Assembly: GCA_910579165.1 (NCBI GenBank)
Contig: CAJTTF010000003.1
Location: 62,001-126,000, forward strand
DNA: 64,000 bases
Reading direction: 5' to 3'
DNA from: an uncultured Atopobiaceae bacterium
GTDB taxonomy: Bacteria; Actinomycetota; Coriobacteriia; Coriobacteriales; Atopobiaceae
The notes below the pieces were generated by a model. That model was not told the DNA's origin. It saw only the letters and a list, made by a program, of their open reading frames with translations, and did no database searches. The translations under genes and the position numbers were made by a program. Positions 8,430 through 15,661 of this stretch are shown here, in pieces (position 1 is the first letter of the stretch; each line of letters starts with the position of its first letter).

Positions 8430-9419
8430 GTGCAATTGGTTAAACCGGTTAAAATACTACTTAGTATTTGTTTGATTGGAGGGCTCGCGTTTGCGGCCCT
8501 CCTTCTTTTTACGACGCTGTTTGCGCCTGGTTGTTCGCCTTTTGCGCGAGCGCCTCAGAAAGGGCAGCCGCTTGACGACTACACGTTTGAAGACCTCTCC
8601 CAGATAGCCGCTCTCATCCAAACGTCTCAGAATCCCGTGCATACGGCGGCCGAGTATGGAATATGCGATGAGGCGGGCGTTATAAAAGACCAGGTAAAAC
8701 GCTTCAAGCTAAAGGACGATACGGTCTGTGAGGTGCGTGTGGTTGGCATCATGCAAGACACACTTTCTCCTGCGCAAGGGAGCGGGGATTTTGACTTGAG
8801 CGCGCTCAATCCTTTTAGGACCTCAGGTAGTAGCCTGCAACATGGATCTAAAGCCGGCCTCACGTTTATGTGCGCTGAAGTACCCGCCACATCAGTCTAT
8901 ATGCAATCGCCCACGGCTGATGGCGGTTGGCAATCATCAGAGCTGCGCTCTTACCTTGCAACTACACTCTTTAACAACCTCCCGGATTACCTGCAACAGA
9001 GAATCGTCTCGGTAGAGAAGATGACCAACAACGTGGGATATACGTCTGACGCATCTTCAGTGACCGCCACCCAGGATAAAGTATGGGAGCCGTCAGTGAT
9101 TGAGGTTAACGGTGAAGTGAATTGGGACGAGGGTGACTACGCCTCCGGCAGACGACCTAACGACACTGTTATGAATGCAGAAGGGACGCAGTACCAGTGG
9201 TTTTCTCAATCAAGGGATGCATCTGGGACTCTTCCTCCCGACAAGCTCCAGATGACGTTTAAGGGAATGAGCACGTCGTGGTGGTATCGCACTCTCTTTC
9301 CCACCTCTACCATGTTTGGAAGCACGCCGTACGCTTGCTGCGTCATGGAATCGGGCTATCCTAATGGCCACCTGGACGTAACAACGTCCGCTGGTGTTGC
9401 CTTTGGCTTCTGCCTATAG
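8430..9419 (+). CDS. Membrane-anchored extracellular protein with DUF6273-like domain
   Basis: The function is unknown. The 329-residue product starts with GTG (AGAGG five bases upstream). It has a short basic N-terminus and one hydrophobic segment around residues 8-32, ending FAPGC, so it is probably membrane-anchored or a lipoprotein with an atypical lipobox. The rest is predicted extracytoplasmic. The region around residues 165-225 (GGWQSSELRSYL, then a leucine-rich stretch, then QQRIVSVEKMTNN) resembles DUF6273, a domain seen in secreted proteins of Firmicutes and Actinobacteria. There it follows the pattern W-x-x-S-x-L-R-x-x-L ... I-x-x-V-x-K. The C-terminus (GHLDVTTSAGVAFGF) also fits that family. 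It sits between ppdK and a convergent ATPase gene and shares no clear operon with either. Confidence 0.7.
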   Translation: MQLVKPVKILLSICLIGGLAFAALLLFTTLFAPGCSPFARAPQKGQPLDDYTFEDLSQIAALIQTSQNPVHTAAEYGICDEAGVIKDQVKRFKLKDDTVCEVRVVGIMQDTLSPAQGSGDFDLSALNPFRTSGSSLQHGSKAGLTFMCAEVPATSVYMQSPTADGGWQSSELRSYLATTLFNNLPDYLQQRIVSVEKMTNNVGYTSDASSVTATQDKVWEPSVIEVNGEVNWDEGDYASGRRPNDTVMNAEGTQYQWFSQSRDASGTLPPDKLQMTFKGMSTSWWYRTLFPTSTMFGSTPYACCVMESGYPNGHLDVTTSAGVAFGFCL

Positions 9420-9421
9420 GC

Positions 9422-10624
9422 TTAGAAGAGCGGAATCCTTCCTAGGAAGAATGATTCCAGGTCACAACTTTCACTTGTCGGTTTTTGAGTACCACCAACG
9501 ATGAGCGTCCTTGTTGGATGGTATTTATCGGCAAAGGTTAGAAGACCAGCCGTATCCTTCACGCGACCACTTTTTACTTCAAGCGCGGTGAGAGACGTGC
9601 CGCTCTGCAAGACAAAATCTACTTCAGAGGAGCCCTCACGCCACCAGGTAACGGAAAAGTGTTCCTTTTTCGCCCGGCGCAAAAGGTAGGCTCCAATAGC
9701 ACATTCTACGAGGTGGCCGCGCAAATCTGGCGTGGAAAGAAGATTGTCTCGCTGAGGCCCAAAGTTGGTCGTCATGAGGGAGGTGTCGTAGGCAATGAAC
9801 CGCGGTGAAGAGCCACGCGATTGCAGAAGCTTGGGTGAGTATTTTTGAAGGCCCGCAAGAAGGCCGGCATCGTTCAAAAGATGCACGTAATGGGCAATGG
9901 TTGTTGTATTTCCCGCGTCATCAAGTTGGCCCAAGAGTTTTCGCCAAGAGACTTCTTGGCCCGAATATGCTGTGCCAAGTGTAAATACCGATTCCATCAG
10001 CGCGGGCTTGGTGATGCTGTCAAGAGAAATGACATCCTTAAAGATGCTGGGTGCAATGATGGAGTTTTCCATGTAAGAAAGCCAGCGATTGGCATTGTCA
10101 ACAAAGGCTAGCGCGCCGGGATAGCCTCCAAAGAAAAGGTACTGGTCAAGGGTGAGATCAAAAGCTTTCTTAACCTCCAAAAAGTCCCATTGATAGCAGG
10201 GAATAAGCTCAAAGCGACCAGTAAGTCCTTCGGTGAGTCCCTGTTTAAGAAGGAGTGAGCTAGAGCCGCTGAGCACAACCTTTAGATTGCAATCGGTTTT
10301 TGTATCCTCGTCCCAAAGCGATTTCACCACTCCAGGCCATTGCTTGATAAGCTGGATTTCATCAATTGCGAGGATAGCCTCTCCGCTGTGAGCAAGGCGT
10401 CGCCCTTCTTCCCATTGTTGGCGGAGCCACGCTTGTGATGAGGCGAGACCTTGGCTTGCCTGTGCTGAGTGAATGGGACAGGGAAGCTTTTCTAGGCTCT
10501 GCGCAATTGCTGTGCTTTTTCCAGTTTGACGAGGTCCTTCGATTATTTGTATATATTGACGTTTCTCACGAAGTCGAGAAGTAAGCGTTTGAACAATACT
10601 TCTTTCAAAAGCGGGGAGTGCCAT
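9422..10624 (-). CDS. AAA-family ATPase with C-terminal DUF4143 domain
   Basis: 400-residue cytoplasmic P-loop protein of the AAA_14/DUF4143 family, widespread and often horizontally mobile; the biological role is unknown. The N-terminal half has a Walker A motif GPRQTGKS at residues 30-37, a Walker B ILAIDEIQ near residue 90 and a sensor-like VVLSGSSSLLL. The C-terminal DUF4143 part includes FGGYPGAL, the HLVECAIGAYLLRR helix and SEVDFVLQ...LEVKSG, which resembles a PD-(D/E)xK nuclease-like core (D, ExK). The gene is convergent with the DUF6273-like gene, with two bases between the stops. Its own promoter region carries a perfect 28-base palindrome, which suggests autoregulation or control by a dedicated repressor (inference). 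Confidence 0.85.
   Translation of the reverse strand: MALPAFERSIVQTLTSRLREKRQYIQIIEGPRQTGKSTAIAQSLEKLPCPIHSAQASQGLASSQAWLRQQWEEGRRLAHSGEAILAIDEIQLIKQWPGVVKSLWDEDTKTDCNLKVVLSGSSSLLLKQGLTEGLTGRFELIPCYQWDFLEVKKAFDLTLDQYLFFGGYPGALAFVDNANRWLSYMENSIIAPSIFKDVISLDSITKPALMESVFTLGTAYSGQEVSWRKLLGQLDDAGNTTTIAHYVHLLNDAGLLAGLQKYSPKLLQSRGSSPRFIAYDTSLMTTNFGPQRDNLLSTPDLRGHLVECAIGAYLLRRAKKEHFSVTWWREGSSEVDFVLQSGTSLTALEVKSGRVKDTAGLLTFADKYHPTRTLIVGGTQKPTSESCDLESFFLGRIPLF
9432..9458. terminator. Nested hairpin between convergent genes
   Basis: GGAATC and GATTCC enclose the palindrome CTTCCTAGGAAG, 12 bases after the plus-strand stop at 9419 and inside the last codons of the minus-strand ATPase gene. It could slow transcription from both sides, but there is no T-run on either strand, so it is only a weak terminator candidate. 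Confidence 0.3.
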
Positions 10625-10689
10625 ATTTTCCTTCTTGTCTCGTTACTTCCAGGAGGCCTCTGTATTAACTAACTCGCTTGAAATATGCT

Positions 10690-10722
10690 TGAGTATAACA
10701 TTTGTTGCAGTGATTGAGCAAA
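10690..10722 (-). promoter_or_regulatory. Candidate promoter of the AAA/DUF4143 ATPase gene
   Basis: Read on the minus strand, TTGCTC is followed after 18 bases by TATACT, about 65 bases before the ATG at 10624. The -35 hexamer falls inside a perfect palindrome. The match is moderate at -35 (TTG kept) and good at -10. Confidence 0.4.
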
Positions 10723-10736
10723 TTTGCTCAATCACT
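10709..10736. promoter_or_regulatory. Perfect 28-base palindrome, probable operator
   Basis: The half-site AGTGATTGAGCAAA is repeated exactly in inverted orientation with no spacer, giving 14 + 14 bases. It overlaps the candidate -35 element of the minus-strand ATPase gene. No T-run follows on either strand, which argues against a terminator and for a binding site of a dimeric DNA-binding protein. No regulator gene is adjacent. Confidence 0.55.
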
Positions 10737-11062
10737 GAGGCGTTCTTCATTCTCCTTTGTTCTGTTGGGCAAAATGTATCAAAGAAAATCTATATGAGGA
10801 TCTTTCTCTAGGTGCTACGTTGCCTTGAATTCGTTCGTTCGCGCCTCCTGTAACGAACGGCGATGTTGATCTCGAATTGATTGCGCATGTCCCGCTTATT
10901 CTTACGAATCCAAGGAAGCCTCCCTCGATAGGAGAAGCGAAGCCTTGCATGAAAGTAAATTGTATGCGCTCTCACGATATCCCCTTAAAGTCTCTTTGCT
11001 TTCTCTTGGGTTCGTTGCCGTTTCCACCTTTTTAAAAAAAGCGGAAGAAGTGTGCGGAATAT

Positions 11063-11165
11063 GGGGTTCAGATCAGCTCAGGCTAGGATTCGGAATGATC
11101 CATTTGACAAAATATGGGGGGGGGGGGGGTAGCATTCTTTGTTATTAATAGCTGACCTGAACCCC
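11063..11165. repeat. 103-base segment bounded by 16-base inverted repeats
   Basis: The left arm (11063-11078) is GGGGTTCAGATCAGCT and the right arm (11150-11165) is its reverse complement with one mismatch. The enclosed DNA carries the putative surface-protein promoter and the 14-G tract. Possible natures are a small invertible promoter or a MITE-like remnant. No target-site duplication is visible, and no recombinase or transposase gene lies in the window. Confidence 0.6.
11104..11135 (+). promoter_or_regulatory. Putative phase-variable promoter with G14 tract in the spacer
   Basis: A consensus -35 (TTGACA, 11104-11109) and a -10-like TAGCAT (11130-11135) are separated by 20 bases, of which 14 (11116-11129) are an uninterrupted G run. 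In known slipped-strand systems, such as the porA and opc promoters of Neisseria meningitidis, homopolymer length sets the -35/-10 spacing and hence expression. Here 11 Gs would give the optimal 17-base spacing. The surface-protein start codon is about 95 bases downstream. Switching itself is inferred, not shown. Confidence 0.6.
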
Positions 11166-11229
11166 AAAAAGTAGACATCTTTCCAAAAAACGAGAAGTGG
11201 GTTTGGAAAGAATGAAAAAGGAGTACCCC

Positions 11230-12885
11230 GTGAAACGAATACTCGCGACCCTTATAAGCTGCTTTGCATTGCTGAGCGCAACAGTGAGTGTACCTGCTCT
11301 AGCGGAAGCAAAAGATGAAGCGCAACAGACCGACTTGAGCGCATTGCAAGACGTCTTTACGACGGCTTCTGATGGTGTCCAATCTCTTCTCGAAGGCGCG
11401 AAGACAAACATTGAAGAGCTTTTTGGACCAAGCGATCAGCTTGCACAAGAGAATAGCGAGAGTGCCGGAGCATCCGCTAACGCCTCTGCACAAGATGCAG
11501 AGGATGCAGCTGTTATTCCCTCAAATCTTGACGGGGTGGTATGGAGTGCAGATTTTAAAACGTGTACTCTTACGTCGGGCACAAGCGTGGACGGAGAGGA
11601 GTTGAAGGACGAGATTGATTCTCATAGATATGACATGACAACGTTTATAGCGGAACCCAATACGAGCTTGTCTGGTGCGGCTAATGGTCTCTTCGCTTAC
11701 TGCTCAAACCTGACCACCGTTGACCTTGCAGAATCTTTTGATACCAGTAGCGTGACCAATATGTTTCTAATGTTTAGCAATTGCTCCGAGCTTAAATCCC
11801 TTACGCTTCCGGAGGGTTTTGATACCAGCAGCGTCACAAATATGAATGGCATGTTTATGTGGTGTTTTGAACTCACCTCTCTCACGCTGTCTCCAAAATT
11901 TGTTACTGCCCAAGCAACTATGAGTCAAATGTTTGAAGGATATTCCCCTCGAGATACTGCTTTGCCCTTTCGTTCTCTTACGGTGCCCAAGAAATTTACG
12001 ATGAAGACAGGAACAGGTTTGCCTGGATTTCCTTCGCAAGCTGGTTATAAGAACTACTGGATATCAGACATCAACACTTGTGCCAACTATAACACGACCG
12101 AGCAGGAAGCTGTAGCAAATATGAATAACATACTGGCTGCTAGTACTAATGATTTGGTGACCTTCTCAAACGTAAACATCGCTCTTAGCTTTGATGCTAA
12201 CGGTGGAACCTATCCAACAACAAATAATGCACAAGACTCAGCAGAGAATGCCGATGAGGTAAGATACTTGTTTGGAAACACCAATGACACAATAGCCCCT
12301 TCATATATTCCCGCTCCAAAGCTTCCAGACTTTAAAGTTGCTGGGTGGAGCGATTCTCGCGATGGAGACATTGTGCCCCTTCCAAGCAAATTTCCTGATA
12401 CTGCTGCAACCTACTATGCCGTATGGACACCAGCTGTTATTCTTACATTTAATGCCAATGGGCATGGAACCTTTTCGGGAGATAATGAGACCCTCGACAT
12501 CGAATGCATTCCTGGAGAGAAGCTTACGCTCCCAGCTGAAGATGCTCTTACGGTAGAGTCAGGCTATGCCTTTGATGGCTGGTTTACCTCAGCTTCAGGC
12601 GGTACGCAAATAACCGATCAGACAGATTGCCCCGTAACTGGTACTACTTACTATGCGCAGTACACCGAGGTTCCAGATCCAACGCCTCCTGGCCCTACGC
12701 CAGATCCTACTCCGGAACCCACGCCTGAGCCTGCGCCAGACGTAGTGCCTGCTACAGACACAGATGCGCTCCCGGTCACTGGTGACGCGTCAGCTGCCCT
12801 CAGTAGCTCGCTCTTTGTTCTTCTCTTTGGCATGCTCGCTCTTCTTGGCGCTGGCTATAGCCTCTCCCGTAAGCGCTCGCTATAA
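11230..12885 (+). CDS. LPXTG-anchored BspA-like surface protein
   Basis: A cell-wall-anchored protein, probably involved in adhesion or host interaction (inference from domains). A GTG start at 11230 is preferred because AAGGAG lies six bases upstream; ATG 11212 and GTG 11197 are in frame. The 551-residue product has a signal peptide (about residues 1-24, ending near ALAEA). A variable spacer follows, then BspA/DUF285-type repeats around residues 155-220 (DTSSVTNM occurs twice, each with an MF-xxC element). Two InlB-B/Listeria-Bacteroides-like repeats follow (LSFDANGG near 319; LTFNANG near 407, then GWF and YYAQY). A Pro-rich PTPEP stalk leads to the sortase signal LPVTG (514-518), a hydrophobic helix and an RKR tail. 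A terminator-like hairpin lies downstream. Its promoter carries the 14-G tract. Confidence 0.9.
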   Translation: MKRILATLISCFALLSATVSVPALAEAKDEAQQTDLSALQDVFTTASDGVQSLLEGAKTNIEELFGPSDQLAQENSESAGASANASAQDAEDAAVIPSNLDGVVWSADFKTCTLTSGTSVDGEELKDEIDSHRYDMTTFIAEPNTSLSGAANGLFAYCSNLTTVDLAESFDTSSVTNMFLMFSNCSELKSLTLPEGFDTSSVTNMNGMFMWCFELTSLTLSPKFVTAQATMSQMFEGYSPRDTALPFRSLTVPKKFTMKTGTGLPGFPSQAGYKNYWISDINTCANYNTTEQEAVANMNNILAASTNDLVTFSNVNIALSFDANGGTYPTTNNAQDSAENADEVRYLFGNTNDTIAPSYIPAPKLPDFKVAGWSDSRDGDIVPLPSKFPDTAATYYAVWTPAVILTFNANGHGTFSGDNETLDIECIPGEKLTLPAEDALTVESGYAFDGWFTSASGGTQITDQTDCPVTGTTYYAQYTEVPDPTPPGPTPDPTPEPTPEPAPDVVPATDTDALPVTGDASAALSSSLFVLLFGMLALLGAGYSLSRKRSL

Positions 12886-13002
12886 GGGAGATAGAAGCCG
12901 CACAGCGGAAAGAATTAGCAAGCGCAGAAAGCGCAACGTGTCTTCCAAGGGGAGCATAGTATTGAGATAACTTGACCTGCGTGACATACGATTTTATTTA
13001 GT

Positions 13003-13033
13003 ACGGGCAGTGAGATTGATTCTTACTGCCCGT
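13003..13033 (+). terminator. Terminator-like hairpin after the surface-protein gene
   Basis: ACGGGCAGT pairs perfectly with ACTGCCCGT across a 13-base loop, about 120 bases after the stop at 12885. The following bases (TATATATG) are AT-rich but not a T-run, so termination may be weak. The interval 12886-13182 otherwise holds nothing recognisable except the mscL ribosome-binding site. Confidence 0.5.
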
Positions 13034-13182
13034 TATATATGCAGCCTCCTTCAGAAATCGTCGTTCAATAATACAAATTTGGGGTAATTTAAAATACAGG
13101 GATTTGTGGCGGGTCTGTTCTCCTAATCCCATTGTTCGCGTATTGCTTGCAAGAAAACAATTTAATAAAGGAACGGTGCATC

Positions 13183-13647
13183 ATGGCTGAGGCAGAAAAA
13201 ACCCAATTGAAAGAAAGATCCAAAGGTCTTATAGCTGAATTTGAAGAGTTTATCAGTCGTGGCTCGGTCGTTGATTTGGCCGTTGGTATGATTATTGGTG
13301 CTGCCTTCACCGCCATCGTAACAAGCCTCATTAATGACATTGTCATGCCCGTTTTGGGCCTTATACTGGGAGGAATCAATTTCTCGGACTTAAAGCTCAT
13401 CATGGTGCCTGCCGCCCCTGGTGTGGCTGAGGTGGCTCTTTACTATGGCAATTTCATCAATGCTGTAATCAACTTTCTTGCCATAGCTGTGGTGGTCTTT
13501 TTGGCAGTGAAAGCCATCAACGTGACACGAGCAAAGTTCAGCAAAACAAATGATGCAGCCGCAGAAAAGGCCGCAAAAGAAGAGGCATCTGAATCAGAGG
13601 TTGATCTCTTAAAACAAATTCGCGACGCTGTTGTTAATCAGGACTAG
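13183..13647 (+). CDS. mscL: Large-conductance mechanosensitive channel MscL
   Basis: Pentameric inner-membrane pore that opens under membrane tension to release solutes in hypo-osmotic shock. The 154-residue product starts at an ATG preceded by AAAGGAAC; the frame is open earlier but the upstream residues are not family-like. It has the diagnostic EFEEFISRGSVVDLAVGMIIGAAF start to TM1 (the core VVDLAVGMIIGAAFTAIV forms the gate), a periplasmic loop and TM2 (INAVINFLAIAVVVFLAVKAI). A charged, alanine-rich cytoplasmic C-terminal helix ends in SEVDLLKQIRDAV, a conserved terminal bundle motif. A strong hairpin follows the stop. It is a single-gene unit. Confidence 0.96.
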   Translation: MAEAEKTQLKERSKGLIAEFEEFISRGSVVDLAVGMIIGAAFTAIVTSLINDIVMPVLGLILGGINFSDLKLIMVPAAPGVAEVALYYGNFINAVINFLAIAVVVFLAVKAINVTRAKFSKTNDAAAEKAAKEEASESEVDLLKQIRDAVVNQD

Positions 13648-13664
13648 CTCTCCTTTTGTATCAG

Positions 13665-13708
13665 AATCTCTCAAAAAGATAATGGCATTGCAAATTTGAG
13701 AGATTTTC
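13665..13708 (+). terminator. Intrinsic terminator after mscL
   Basis: AATCTCTCAAA (13665-13675) pairs perfectly with TTTGAGAGATT (13695-13705), an 11-base-pair stem, followed by a short T-rich end (TTC then CTTTTTG a few bases on). It lies 18 bases after the mscL stop. Confidence 0.7.
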
Positions 13709-13932
13709 AACGCCTTTTTGATGGACCGGTCTAGTGCCCTTCAGAAGTATTTCCTTTATTGAAGCGTGTGCGACAGTGTCCCGTTTGGGTGCTCTAATTT
13801 TAGAATTTTGCTTGCTAGAGGGAGCTAAAACCAGTAAGATTAGACTTCCGCGACTTTATCGGGAAGAAAACGCCTTAGACTGTGTGTGTCTTGCCGATGT
13901 AGTTGGAAGAAAGTATCGATAAAACGACGCAT

Positions 13933-13949
13933 GTGCCCCAATTGGGCAC
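13933..13949 (+). promoter_or_regulatory. Hairpin in the rplS leader
   Basis: GTGCCC and GGGCAC form a 6-base-pair stem with loop CAATT, ending about 10 bases before the GAGGAAAC ribosome-binding region of rplS. Ribosomal-protein leaders, including an L19 leader in Firmicutes, often bind their own product. This one does not match a motif I can name, so autoregulation is a guess. Confidence 0.35.
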
Positions 13950-13968
13950 CTCTGGAAACGAGGAAACG

Positions 13969-14313
13969 ATGGATTACATACGCGCTATCGAGCAACAGCA
14001 GATTCGTGAGGACATTCCTCACGTTCAAGTTGGTGACAACGTAAAAGTTCACTACAAGATTAAAGAAGGCGACCGTGAGCGCATTCAGATTTTCCAAGGT
14101 GATGTTATTCGCATGTCAGGTGCTGGAGCGAGGGAGACCTTTACGGTAAGAAAGATTTCCTTTGGCGTAGGCGTTGAGAGAACATTTCCTCTGCATAGTC
14201 CCAAGATTGCTAAGCTTGAGGTTACGCGCCACGGGGATGTTCACCGCGCAAAGCTCTACTATCTGCGCAAACGCGTTGGTAAAGCTGCGCGTCTCCACGA
14301 GAAACGCGTTTAG
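13969..14313 (+). CDS. rplS: 50S ribosomal protein L19
   Basis: Component of the large subunit at the 30S-50S interface. The 114-residue product starts MDYIRAIEQQQIREDIP, the family start, with GAGGAAA upstream. It contains VGDNVKVHYKIKEGDRERIQIFQG in the SH3-like barrel (short form: VKVHYKIKEG), then FTVRKISFGVGVERTFPLHSPKI, and ends in the conserved AKLYYLRKRVGKAAR region. In many bacteria rplS directly follows trmD; here it is displaced by 12.4 kb. It is followed by rnhB, yraN, comM and dprA, the usual downstream neighbours. Confidence 0.97.
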   Translation: MDYIRAIEQQQIREDIPHVQVGDNVKVHYKIKEGDRERIQIFQGDVIRMSGAGARETFTVRKISFGVGVERTFPLHSPKIAKLEVTRHGDVHRAKLYYLRKRVGKAARLHEKRV

Positions 14314-14433
14314 TGTATTGGATGTATTCGCGCGGACGCTCTGGGCGGCTTGCTAGAGCATGAAGCGAGATTTGGATTAGCAGATTTTGGCTTAGCGTGG
14401 ATGCGAAAGGTGCTTCGCCAAACGCATTCTTAG

Positions 14434-15405
14434 GTGCAGCTACTTCAATACGGACGCGCGGGACATCTTGTAAAACGCATCATTGACGTGGATACTAAAG
14501 ATATAAAAGCCTCTTCGGTCAAAGAGATTGAAGAGGCTTTTTCTTTAACTGAAGAGAGTCTTTTTGCACCCCTTTATTACCCTCAGCGCTTTGATGCTGC
14601 GCCGTTGATGGCGCTCATTGGCGCCGCGCAGGAAGATCCCAGAAAAGCCGTGTTAAAGCGTGCGGAAACTGCGCAGAAGCGGCTTTATCGGTATTTAGAG
14701 GAGGTAGAGCGCACCAGGAAGCTCTATGAAGAGGATGGTGCGGCAGGGACAGATTTGGGCGCGGTTGGGGGGCCGCTCGCGAATGCAGCGAAAAGTTCAG
14801 GAGCCGAAACCGCAGAAGGTAGAGCTGTTGCAGATGGAGCAGGCGTTGTTGTGGGGCTTGATGAGGTGGGACGTGGCCCGCTTGCAGGGCCCGTGGTGAT
14901 AGGAGCTGTGGTCCTCGATACCTCCTTTTATATCCTGGGCCTCAATGATTCCAAGAAACTTTCGCCTAAAAAGCGCGAGGAGCTTGCTGCAATTATTCAT
15001 AGCCACGCGAAAGCTGTAATTCTTGAACAAAATACTGCTCAGCAAATTGACGAAAAGGGAATTGGTAGGGCGGTACGCGATGCATTTTTCGGCGCTGTCC
15101 AGCGGATAGAGGATCGATTTGGTGCGGAGAAGATCGCGCGCGTCTGTATTGATGGCCTTCCTCTGCACATTCATCCTAATGAATGCGCGTTTGTGAAAGG
15201 TGATAACAAAATTGCTTCTATTGCTGCAGCTTCTATTGTTGCCAAAGTAGCACGCGACAAATACATGAAGGAGCTGGCAGCTTCTTATCCCGCTTACGGA
15301 TTTGAAAAGAATAAGGGATATGGATCTGCGGAGCATATAGCTGCTATTAAGGCGGTTGGTCTTTCAGACGTTCATCGCAAGTCGTTTTGCTCACATTTTG
15401 TATAG
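14434..15405 (+). CDS. rnhB: Ribonuclease HII with N-terminal extension
   Basis: Removes RNA from RNA-DNA hybrids and single ribonucleotides from DNA. The GTG start at 14434 is directly preceded by an in-frame stop, so the protein cannot begin earlier; it has 323 residues. The catalytic domain begins about residue 138 with GLDEVGRGPLAGPVV (first Asp-Glu of the DEDD site). It continues with LNDSKKLSPKKRE and CIDGLP (third acidic residue), then AAASIVAKVARD (fourth Asp) and YGFEKNKGYGS. The first about 135 residues form a charged helical region and an Ala/Gly-rich linker not present in the 200-residue enzymes. Its helical part is a separate small domain of unknown role. It lies in the rplS-rnhB-yraN order. 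Confidence 0.93.
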   Translation: MQLLQYGRAGHLVKRIIDVDTKDIKASSVKEIEEAFSLTEESLFAPLYYPQRFDAAPLMALIGAAQEDPRKAVLKRAETAQKRLYRYLEEVERTRKLYEEDGAAGTDLGAVGGPLANAAKSSGAETAEGRAVADGAGVVVGLDEVGRGPLAGPVVIGAVVLDTSFYILGLNDSKKLSPKKREELAAIIHSHAKAVILEQNTAQQIDEKGIGRAVRDAFFGAVQRIEDRFGAEKIARVCIDGLPLHIHPNECAFVKGDNKIASIAAASIVAKVARDKYMKELAASYPAYGFEKNKGYGSAEHIAAIKAVGLSDVHRKSFCSHFV

Positions 15406-15661
15406 AACCTTTGGCTGTAAGAGGACCATGCACCGTGCGTTGTGCTGGGTGTTTAATTGTACGGAGTATTGGACCATTGGTCGAGCGCTGACCGCACATC
15501 GTTGAGCGCGGACATAAAAGACCGTTGGCTTTGCGGGGCAATGTGAGTGTTTCCTGGGGTGAAGGTTCGTTGGTAAGTTTCTTGTAAGGTGTTAGTAAGC
15601 TCTGAGTATGGGCGCTTGTTTAATCTCTTTCTCCCATCAACTGTCGAGAGAGGGAGTAACT

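Larger units (their letters stand above)
10625..11229. other. 605-base non-coding interval between two divergently oriented genes
   Basis: This is the longest gap in the window. It contains, left to right: the probable ATPase promoter with a 28-base palindrome (10667-10736); a stretch open on both strands that may be a decayed gene (10829-11035); and an inverted-repeat-flanked segment with a TTGACA hexamer and a 14-base G run (11063-11165) that forms the upstream region of the surface-protein gene. No tRNA or complete insertion sequence was found. Short reading frames here (67 codons on each strand) lack convincing ribosome-binding sites and recognisable domains. Confidence 0.7.
13648..13968. 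other. 321-base interval between mscL and rplS
   Basis: It holds the mscL terminator (13665-13708) and, near its end, a GTGCCC/GGGCAC hairpin directly before the rplS ribosome-binding site. Between them (13710-13930) I see no gene, repeat or known RNA motif; the rplS promoter must lie here but no strong hexamer pair stands out. The frame of rplS is open back to 13903 without conserved sequence. Confidence 0.6.

Noticed and set aside
7683..8435. 250-codon minus-strand frame opposite ppdK
   Set aside because: Antisense shadow of the conserved PEP-binding domain; no ribosome-binding site or motif.
10945..11148. 67-codon frame reading through the G14 tract, as in translational phase variation
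   Set aside because: No clear start site or domain, and it stops just after the tract; the promoter-spacer explanation fits the TTGACA and TAGCAT elements better.
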